The notes under the pieces: generated by a model
Told to the model about the DNA's origin: nothing
Databases searched by the model: none
Seen by the model: only the letters and a program-made list of their open reading frames with translations
Position numbers and translations under genes: made by a program
Assembly (NCBI GenBank): GCA_020310875.1
Contig: CM035423.1
Location: forward strand, 131,154,138-131,218,137
From: Ceratopteris richardii
Lineage: Eukaryota > Streptophyta > Polypodiopsida > Polypodiales > Pteridaceae
Direction: 5' to 3'
Length of the DNA: 64,000 bases
In this document: positions 56,207 to 64,000 of the stretch, in pieces
Numbering within the stretch: position 1 is the first letter of the stretch
How the letters are laid out: each line of letters begins with the position of its first letter

Positions 56207-57980
56207 ATCTTTCCAAAACATGTTTACTTTGTATGGCATGAGCTTATCTTGCTTAAAGACACATGATTGGCATAATTTTTTTGAAGCACATTCTACCTCT
56301 TGTTATCATTGGATGTGCAACAAAAGGAGTATGAGATGTGATCTATCGTCTTGGATCGCTTACAAGGTAATTTTCATGCTTTTATTTTTAGCATATAAGA
56401 TTATTTGATATCTTTTTTTATTACAAATTAATTTCTTTATAATTTAATTTATGATTGATAATAGATGGATAACATCAAAAGAGATTGACAAAGACTCAAT
56501 CCCACAAAAGAAACGTGAATGTATGGAGCTACTATTTCTCATGGAGAAAGAGCTTCTAACTTCATTTTCTGATATTCAAGTTCATTTATTGACCCATCAT
56601 GTGGATGAAATAGAGATTGCTGGAGTTGTAAGCACTCAATGGATGCTTTGAGTCAAACAAGTTATGGACATATTGAAAGGTTATGTGGGGCAAAGAGAAA
56701 AACCAAAAGGATCCATGGTAGAGGGATGGATGCTTGAGGAGTGCATGTACTATGTCAGTGAATATCTTGAAAGAGTTGATGAAGAAGCTCCTCGTGCATG
56801 GACTAATGATTTTTCTTCAAAATTGAGGGATGAGGTATTATCATGTAAGGGAGTTCCATTTCAATTCACCATGCAAGAAAAAGTGTTATTTGTACTTTTA
56901 TTGCATATAATAGCAAAAGCTTGCAAACATTTGTTAATGAGTATGAACAAGAAATTCAAATTTCCAAAGTAGAAGATGAAGAAACAAAAGATATAAAGAT
57001 AATTGCGATAGTAATGAGAGTGTAGATATATCTTCTTTCACAGATCCGCTATATACTCATATGCAACAAGCCAATGCCAATAATGAGACAATCTCAAATG
57101 AGTAGAGGGAGTTAATGATAAGTCATAAAAGAAAGGTAATTTTTAATTCTAATATTCTATTATTGCACATATATTTATATTTGTTTCTCTTCTAATAGCT
57201 TAATAATTATTGCAAGCCTAAGTGTACACATATGTGGCCTTATGGACAACATATCAAAGTCAAAGTTATTGATTCTTTACATAAAACAGAGGATTTTAGC
57301 ATTGTTGCTTCTTTCAAGCAATTTTCATGTACTAGTTCAAAAGATAGGAACCTTATAGAACTTGGTTATGTAGGGACCTTTGTCGATATCTATGAAATAT
57401 CATTTCGTATCTTTAAACAAGTAAACAAAATTTATATTTTAATAATATAGTTTATAACTCTTTTAAGAAAATAATGATGTTTTGGTTTTTATATTGTGAT
57501 AGGTTAGTTTGAAGGTCAATTGATTTTGAGCCAAGTATAAAGGTAATAATTCCACATTGAAAAGATACTATCTGGGTTTTGGGCAATTGATTCTTTGAAA
57601 ATAATGAGATTTACAAAAGAACCGTATATTCTTCCTCGGAATATTAAACGAGAACTCTCTTTTAAAGCCCGTGTTTCTTATCCTTGGTGGTAAGTCATTC
57701 ATGTTGAACCAAGAGGTTGATCATTTTTTGACAACTTTATTGTTAGAGAGATTGAAGAAATTCATGTTGATGACTCATCATCCAATATTGATTTATAAGC
57801 ATCTAAGAGAGAAATTAGAATCATTCTACATGAAAATGATAATAATCTACTTGATGCGAATGATAATACTCTATGTGTGGGTTCTATAGATGATGAAGAG
57901 AAACTACCAAAAATCGATATTAGTCCATCAATAGATGATATGAATTATGAGAACACAAAGCTAACAATAGAATAAATGGC
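56207..57980 (+). pseudogene. CACTA (En/Spm) transposase relic, carboxy part with DUF4218, plus strand
   Basis: Plus strand: MSLSCLKTHDWHNFFEA near 56.23 kb (the conserved LK(T/S)HD(W/C)H motif), then the DUF4218 region (ECMELLFLMEKELLTSF, HLLTHHVDEIEIAGVVSTQW, ILKGYVGQREKPKGSM, EGWMLEECMYYVSEYLERV). Past 57.2 kb is a DUF4216-like zone (SSKDRNLIELGYVGTFVDIY, GGKSFMLNQEVDHFL). Candidate intron 56367-56464 (CAAG/GTAATT ... AATAG). Stops and frame shifts, for example the TGA at 56649-56651, show decay. Frame and family continue the minus-strand relic that ends at 44166. Other genes of the transposon and its ends are not seen. Confidence 0.82.
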
Positions 57981-58440
57981 AGTTATCAATAAAGATAATG
58001 AAGATACAACTATATTGATGTTTTAGCAAAAAGAAAAAAATAAAAAAAACATGAAGAAATCACACAGTAGATTCCCCTCTGTTCAATTGGGATAAGAGGT
58101 GAATCCCACCATAGAGATGAAATACGTTCTTGTAGGTTAGAACATGAGGCTCGGGTGTATGCCTAAAGTTTTGTATATAGGTTTATCTTTGAGGATGAAA
58201 ATATCTCCCAAGGAGGAACAAATGTTATAATATAAAGTTTAGGATCAAAATATCTAATTGTTTTGACATTCATTTGGATGGGGATTAGACAATAGATTCC
58301 CCTCTATTCAATTGGAATATGATGTGAATCCCACCACAGAGATGAAAACATGTTCTTTGAGTTTAGAACATGAAGCTTTGGTTTTTACCTATAGTTTTGT
58401 ATATAACTTTATTTTTGAGAAAAAAGATCTCTCCCATTTG
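57981..58440 (+). repeat. Two-copy degenerate repeat related to chromovirus sequence
   Basis: A segment starting GATTCCCCTCT and including GAATCCCACCA.AGAGATGAAA and TTAGAACATGA.GCT occurs at about 58069-58215 and 58289-58435. The same words occur just before the chromovirus RT at 13.89-13.99 kb. The first copy also carries GAGGATGAAAATATCTCCCAAGGAGG, which resembles the pre-LTR purine tract at 16.75-16.79 kb. It is therefore made of rearranged scraps of a Ty3 element; heavily decayed. Confidence 0.6.
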
Positions 58441-58890
58441 TGTATGTATGTGTATGTGCATGTGTATATTTATGAACGTGCACATGAGTAATATATGTCT
58501 ACGTATATGGATGTGTGTGTCATATATGCATGTGTATGTATGCATATATGTATGCATATATGTATGCATGTGTATGCATATGTGTATGCATGTGTATGCA
58601 TACATGTATGCATGTGTCTATTTATGTATGTGTTAGTATGCATACATGTGTGTTTGATGTGTATGTATGTGTGTGCATGTGTGTGATATATGCATGTGTA
58701 TGTGTGTAAGCATGTGTGTATGTGTGTGTGTAATGTGTATATAGCTGCATGTATGTTTTATATGTGTGTATGCGCATGCATTTACAAATGTGTATGTGTG
58801 TGTGTGGTGTGTATATATCTATGTGTGTTTGATATATATGTATGTGTATCAGTATGATGTGTATGTATGTATGTATGTGTGTATGTATTA
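58436..58890. repeat. (TG)n/(TATG)n compound microsatellite
   Basis: TGTATGTG, GCATGTGTATG and TATGCATA words for about 450 bases, the reverse complement in style of the 0.85-3.0 kb field. The Cys/Met/Val-rich frames are artefacts. Confidence 0.92.
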
Positions 58891-59094
58891 TGATGCTTGT
58901 TTATTCGAGTATCTATATATAAAGGCATACGGTTGCGAGGAGAAACATCTCTCTAGCAGGTGGTGGCCCTAATAGTTTAGTTCGTTACACTTTTCCTATA
59001 TATTTTTATGTATGTATGTATAATTTACACACACATACATATATGCAGACACACACATACACACATACACACACACACACATGCACACACATTG
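58891..59094. repeat. Short unique stretch then (TATG)n and (AC)n microsatellite
   Basis: About 120 bases of non-repeat sequence (58.9-59.0 kb) without a recognised gene, then TATGTATGTATG and ACACACATAC runs to 59.09 kb. Confidence 0.75.
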
Positions 59095-59690
59095 TTTCGC
59101 TTATTGAGGATATCCCCTTCTTTTGATAGTTGATGGCACTCTCTTACCATAGTCAAATGAGCCCCTACATGGCTTCACACATGCGTGCCACATGGCACTC
59201 ATGTGTGATCCCATCTTAATAAATATAAGATGTGCTTTACACCTCTTTTTCCAGGGTACTCCATATAACATTTCCTTCCCCATAACTCCATTTTTGTCCT
59301 CAAGAATGGTATTGGAAGGGCTTATAGAAAGAGAGAATCAATGGAACGGTACTCCCACTATATCCCCATGTATCCGATGTACATGGTCATATCTCCGTGT
59401 TGTTTCCCTGTATCCTTCCCCTTCAGAAGAATCTTGGGAAGGTAACCTAAAATTGGGAAACCATCTCTGAAGGGTTCTAACTTGCTCCCATGTGGCACTA
59501 TCTTCTAAACTATCTTTCCACTTTACTAGACACTCTTTATATAAGTGATTCCTTGTCTATTTTTCTTGAGTGCCTAGTATGCTCTCAGGCTCATGTGGAA
59601 TAGATTGAACAGAAATAGGCTCTACTACCTCACTATCTAGAATGAGGTTGTCAAATTCTTCTAGCCTTTTCTATTGATATATTTAGGTAG
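59095..59690 (-). mobile_element. Chromovirus fossil, minus strand: chromodomain, purine tract, LTR part
   Basis: Right to left: IPHEPESILGTQEK then LYKECLVKWKDSLEDSATWEQV (chromodomain, about 59.6-59.48 kb), a charged tail, the pre-LTR string CTTGAGGACAAAAATGG and GGGGAAGGAAATG (about 59.30-59.27 kb), and an LTR start TGTTATATGG at 59270 running towards the microsatellite. It is the same family as the element ending at 17166. It may be the 3' end of the 61-63 kb chromovirus, separated by an inserted copia. Confidence 0.8.
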
Positions 59691-61250
59691 TGATGTGTGT
59701 GAACACACTAGGACAATTGGGTCACTTTTTTCCCTCTTTAGGAGGTTTTTTCCCCCGAGCTTCTGAATATGCCTATTGCCCTAATGGGTCACTTATCTTT
59801 GTACATTCTTGTGGTAATACATTTATTATTGTGTGTTGTGCTCCAAGCTTCTTCTTCTTCCTTATGATGTTCACGTGCTTCCAAAGACTTCTAGCTTCAA
59901 CACTTGGTATCAGAGCAAGTCACTGCTTCATCTAGGACGTTGTCGAGACCCCTCCAGTCACACTCTCAGAATTGCACAAAATTTGGTGAGCATACTCATG
60001 GTAATTAGGAGATCAAAATAGCTCCACTATGTGTTGCCGAAATCACGATCTGAGCTCGTTTTAGCCTCTGAATGCACTATCACAGTGCTTGTGCAGGTTA
60101 TTTCATCTTTTTGTGCCAAAGATATATACAAGTTTCAGTTCGCTTGTATAAGCATCTCAAATTCTGCTACAGGTTTTAGTAGAACTCGTTAGGGTAGTTT
60201 TGTTCAACTTTTTCAGATACAGTCATTTTTCTACATCAAGCTATTTTAGCCAATGGGCATGGTTGAAAGCAGTGATGTAGTCCATATGTTGGCTGTTGAG
60301 GATAAGTTGGACAGTACCAATTACCCATTATGGGCTTATATGATGTGACATATATTGGTTGCCTATTACACTTGCAAATACAAGTATTGAAGCTGATGCA
60401 GATGGTGTTGAAGATGCTGATATTCTTCAGATTCCTATTCATGCTGCAATTTTTGCTGCACCTATGGTAGAGCAAATTTATTGGGATGGCAGAGATGCTC
60501 AAGCACATGCATTTATAGCCTTGCCTATCAAATGTTCCATTATTCCTCACATTTGCTCTTGTAGGACAGCTAAGGATGCTTGGGATACACTTGCTTCATT
60601 ATACCGGGCTAGGAATGAGGCTCGTGTTGCTTACCTACCAAAATAGTCAGAGAGTGAGCATATGAATGAAGGTGATTATATGGATAGATTTCTAACAAAG
60701 ATCAAAGACTTGAAGGAACAGTTAATTTCTAGTGATAAAGTTATACTAGATAGCTCACTTGTGCAGACCGTTCTGAATGATCTTCCTAATTCATATCAGA
60801 GTTTTTCTTCTACTCTTTGTTTGATGATGAAAGGCAATCCAAATGCCTTGTCATTTGAGGATTTAGTCTTTGTTCTGTTGCAGGAAGATTAGTCTACACA
60901 GAACAAGACCATTATGCACATTGTAGATCAAGCTTTCTTGGCTAATCAGAAGGGCAAAGGTAAATGAAGCGCATCTACTAGTAAGCAAAAATCTGCAAAT
61001 GATGCACATTTGAAGAAGGAAGACGAAGGTGAGGAGGAAATCAGAAAAGGAAAAATTCTTTTGTAAGTAATGTAAAGGAAACAATCATGTCATAAAGAGC
61101 TATCCAAAACTAGCTGCAAAAGAGGCAAAGAAAAAAGAGGCCATAATGGTTGTTGTAGAGGCCTCTACACCAAAAATAGAGTCTGCTAATCTTGTGGCAA
61201 ACGAAGAATGAGCATTTACTACTGTTTACAGTTTTGGACTATAACGTTCC
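59691..61250 (+). mobile_element. Ty1/copia fossil, plus strand: LTR end, primer site, gag
   Basis: An LTR end (TAGCTTCAACA at 59902) is followed by the primer site TGGTATCAGAGC at about 59905-59916. Gag begins near 60.25 kb (KLDSTNYPLWAYMM) and continues (WDGRDAQAHAFIALPIKCS, AKDAWDTLASLYRARNEAR, DYMDRFLTKIKDLKEQL, ALSFEDLVFVLLQE) into a CCHC-like basic region near 61.06 kb. The LTR start is not resolved. No pol follows. It lies between chromovirus pieces of one strand. Several breaks. Confidence 0.78.
60250..61100 (+). pseudogene. Copia gag region (Retrovirus-related UBN2 type)
   Basis: Reads the copia capsid signature DKLDSTNYPLW, a mid-region DAWDTLASLYRARNEA, and VQTVLNDLPNSYQSF in the typical L.GLP..Y..F position. 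The Lys-rich end with a spaced Cys/His set resembles a decayed zinc knuckle. It differs clearly in sequence from the two gag regions at 49-55 kb, so it is another copia lineage. Confidence 0.8.
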
Positions 61251-61289
61251 CGATGAAGGCCTCCATTTTGGAGAGTACTCTGCACACAA

Positions 61290-63360
61290 AATGATGCAGC
61301 TTGCCGACTTTGTATGATCCAGTTCATGGAGAGAATGATGCTCGTTGTACTGCCCAGCCATGTGGTAAATCCTCTTGAATTACCCCAAAAGGGCTCCTAA
61401 GTATTTGGAAAGGTCCACAATACCTAGGAGATAGTTTTGGACAAGGTCCTATCTTCATGGTTTCAAACCTAGATGGAACTCTAAGATAGACTTTCTCTCC
61501 TACCTCAAAGTTGATGTCTCTCCTTTAAGGGTCAGCATAGGCTCTAGCTCTATCTTGAGCTCTCCTAATGTTGTCCTTAGCAAGCCTAAGCATATCATTC
61601 ATCTCTTCCAAAAAGTCCTTTGCAGCTTGAACCTTCTCATTCTGCAAGCCTACTACATAAGGAGCTCTTGGCTGAAACCCATACATTGGACTATGCCCAG
61701 TGGAAGAGTGCTTGGCACTATTATATGCAAACTCTACTATAGGTAAGTAATCTTCCCAATTAGTTTTCCTTTCATTCATATATGCTCGAAGCACCTTCTT
61801 GAGTACCCGTCGATACTCCAACCTCACTGGAAACCCGTATATCACAATCCCATTCTCTATGGCTTCCCAAATCTCAGAATATGCAGGATCAAGCCTACAT
61901 TTCCGTCTAATGGACTCAAGTAGCTCACTAGTGATCTGAGTAAAACTCAATCCATTGAGCATAGGCATGCGGCTAAGTGAATTAGCCACTACATTAAACT
62001 TTCCCTTCTTATACCTAAGCTCATAATCAAACTCCTGAAGGGTCTCTACCCATCGGGCCTTCTGACCTTTAAGGTTTGTTTGATTAGAGAGCCACTTAAT
62101 GCTCTCTTGATCAAACACTATCGTAACTTTGGCACCATATAAATAATGATGCCACTTTCTCAAAGCATGGACAATTGCATACAACTCCTTCTCATAGAGG
62201 GAGTAATTCTTTTGAGCCGGTTCTAGTTTCTTACTCTCAAAAGCTACCGGTCGACCATCATGTACTAAAAACCTCTCCTATGGCAAAATCACTCACATCA
62301 GTCTAACCCACAAAGGGTTTGTTGGGATCTGCTATATGTAAAAGTGCAGCTGTAGCAATTGTTACTTTCAATTTCTCCATACTTTGCTTCTTTTCCTCTC
62401 CCCAATGAAAGGCTTTCCCTTTCCCTTTAAAGGTTCCTTGGATGTGGCCATTCCATAATAGCCTTTACTTTTTCAAGATCCATCTTGATTCCATCCTAGG
62501 AGACTATATGTCCAAGGTATATAACCTCTGTTTTGAAAAATTCACACTTTGACTCCTTAGCAAAGAGTGAATTTTCCCGTAGCACTTGAAATACTTTTCT
62601 TAAGTGTTCTAAATGCTTCTCTTCTGATGCACTATAGATGAGAATGTCATCCAAGAAGTCTACTACAAAGTTTCCTAGATAAGGCCGTAAAACACTATTC
62701 ATGAGCTTCATGAAAGTGGTAGGAGCATTGGTGAGGCCAAAAGGCATCACCAAAAACTCATAGTGCCTGTATCTAGTCCTAAATACAATCTTAGGGATAT
62801 CCTCTGCCCTAATCCTAATCTGATGATATCCTGATCTAAGGTCAAGCTTGGTAAAATACCTAGCTTGATGTAACTGATCAAATAGATCTTCCAATCTAGG
62901 CATTGGAAACCTTTTTTTGATAGTTACCTTATTAAGTGCTCTATAGTCTATACATAGCCTCATAGAGCCATCTTTCTTTTTAACTAGGAGCATTGGCGAT
63001 GCTCAAGGTGAGTTACTAGGTTTAATGAAGCCCTTATCTAAATCATCATGTAACTGCCTCTCAACCTCCTCATGCTAAGAAACACTAAGCCTATAAGGTG
63101 GCCTACAAATAGGATTAGTGTTAGTAACTACCTCAATGGCATGGTCAATGTCCCCTCTCTCAGGTGGCAGCCCTCTAGGTAAATCAGCAAGAAAAACATC
63201 TCTATACTCAAACATAAGATCCTTAAAGCTTTTAATCACACACTCTTGCAAAACAGAATAATAGAAATTCATGTCCATATTTACATTCCTAGCATAAAAA
63301 TAGAAAGTCATGTCCATATTTACATTCCTAGCATGTCCATTGGGAATGTCCAATGGGTGG
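61290..63360 (-). mobile_element. Chromovirus fossil, minus strand: protease-RT linker, RT, RNase H, integrase parts
   Basis: Right to left: linker (63.35-63.08 kb; EYRDVFLADLPRGLPPERG), reverse transcriptase (62.99-62.50 kb; [53 protein letters not shown]), RNase H (62.18-61.95 kb; VIVDQES-like FDQESIKWLSN, VANSLSRMP), integrase remnant (61.8-61.55 kb; VEFAYNSAKHSSTGHSP, YGFQPRAPYVVGLQNEKVQ) and the post-integrase block (GPCPKLSPRYCGPFQIL near 61.42 kb). Very close in wording to the element at 13.9-17.2 kb. Many breaks. Confidence 0.87.
63265..63335. repeat. ~38-bp direct repeat (two copies) at the junction of the two chromovirus copies
   Basis: ATGTCCATATTTACATTCC with GTAGCAT-like ends occurs twice (about 63271 and 63310) right where one chromovirus copy meets the other. 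It reads as a small local duplication. Confidence 0.7.
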
Positions 63361-64000
63361 ACAGGTCCTCCAATCCTGAACCTTTCAGCTTTATTGACCT
63401 AGCATTTAATGCACTTAAGCAATACTCTAGGATGTCCTTATGAAGTCCAAGCTAGTAAAACTACCTCTTAACAAGATCATAAGTCTTGTTAACTCCTAGG
63501 TGTCCTGCAATAGGTGTGTCATGACACTCATACACAATGTGCAATCTCATCTCAAGATCTCTAGAGACACACACCTTACCCTTATATAACAAATATCCAT
63601 CATGGATACTATAGTTCTTCCACTTGAATCCTTCTTGAGTACCCGTTGATACTCCATCCTCATTGGAAACCTATGTATCACAATCCGCTTTCTCCATGGC
63701 TTCCGAAATCTTGGAATGTGTAGGATCAAGCCTACATTTCCCTCTAATGGACTCAAGTAGCTCACTAGTGATCTAAGTAACACTCAGTCCATTGAGCATA
63801 GGCATGCGGCTAAGCGAGTCATCCAATACATTTAACTTTCCCCTCCTATACCTAAGCTCATAATCAAACTCATGAAGGGTCTCTACCCATCAAGCCTTAG
63901 GACCTTTAATGTCTATTTGATTAGAGAGCCACGTAATGCTCTCTTGATCAAACATTGTCGTAACTTTGGCACTCTACAAATAATGGTGCCACTTCTTCAA
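63361..64000 (-). mobile_element. Second chromovirus copy, partial, cut by the window edge
   Basis: Minus-strand sequence repeats the RNase H to integrase stretch of the neighbouring element (compare 63.72-64.0 kb with 61.88-62.17 kb) and adds the integrase zinc-finger zone (CHDTPIAGHLG-like, near 63.5 kb) and NKAERFRIGGPVHPLDIPNG-like words near 63.38 kb. It therefore lies in tandem with the 61.3-63.4 kb copy in the same orientation. The window ends inside RNase H. Broken. Confidence 0.75.

Overview
The window reads as repeat-dominated nuclear DNA of a land plant with a large genome. The signs are plant-type telomere motifs (TTTAGGG), plant LTR-retrotransposon lineages (copia with tRNA-iMet primer sites, chromodomain-bearing Ty3/gypsy, Athila-like Ty3/gypsy with a tRNA-Asp-type primer site), a CACTA/En-Spm relic, a TRIM-like element, SINE-like tRNA-derived pieces and long AT/CA microsatellites. 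I see no intact host gene. The best host-like candidate is a decayed RING-finger-like locus near 32-33 kb. The species cannot be told from the sequence; a seed-free vascular plant or another large-genome plant would fit.

Layout. 1-4.7 kb: simple repeats, a CA/CATA microsatellite carrying ten telomere-like islands, then a ~255-bp AT-rich satellite with embedded (AT)n. 4.7-7.1 kb: the 3' end of a chromovirus (chromodomain plus LTR) abutting a copia RNase H/LTR remnant. 7.1-9.6 kb: tandem LTR-plus-primer-site units and a cluster of tRNA-like modules. 9.6-13.9 kb: no recognised gene. 13.9-17.2 kb: chromovirus pol with chromodomain and 3' LTR. 17.2-23.5 kb (minus): Athila-like pol with a complete TRIM inserted in it, plus an oddly placed protease-like domain. 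23.6-29.0 kb: a second Athila-like element on the plus strand with LTRs, primer site and a palindromic CGCG array in its leader. 29.0-31.7 kb: copia remnants. 31.9-34.4 kb: RING-like relic running into a 1.5-kb minisatellite. 34.6-40.4 kb: 5' end of a copia element, then a third Athila-like copy with a different CGCG array. 40.8-57.9 kb: a rearranged block of nested copia elements inside a CACTA transposon. 58-64 kb: microsatellite, chromovirus remnants and an interposed copia gag region.

The main result is in the 41-56 kb block. A 3' LTR (43131-44165, plus) and a 5' LTR (55167-56201, minus) are the same length (1035 bp), differ at only about a dozen sites by eye, and are bordered by the same 5-bp duplication (TCATG). 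The CACTA transposase reading on the minus strand left of the first LTR's flank resumes in the same frame at the flank of the second. This points to one young copia insertion into a CACTA transposase, later split by an inversion of roughly 12 kb.

The virus-like elements are described as fossils only. Boundaries are by eye from LTR ends, primer sites, purine tracts and domain motifs, and most are approximate to tens of bases.
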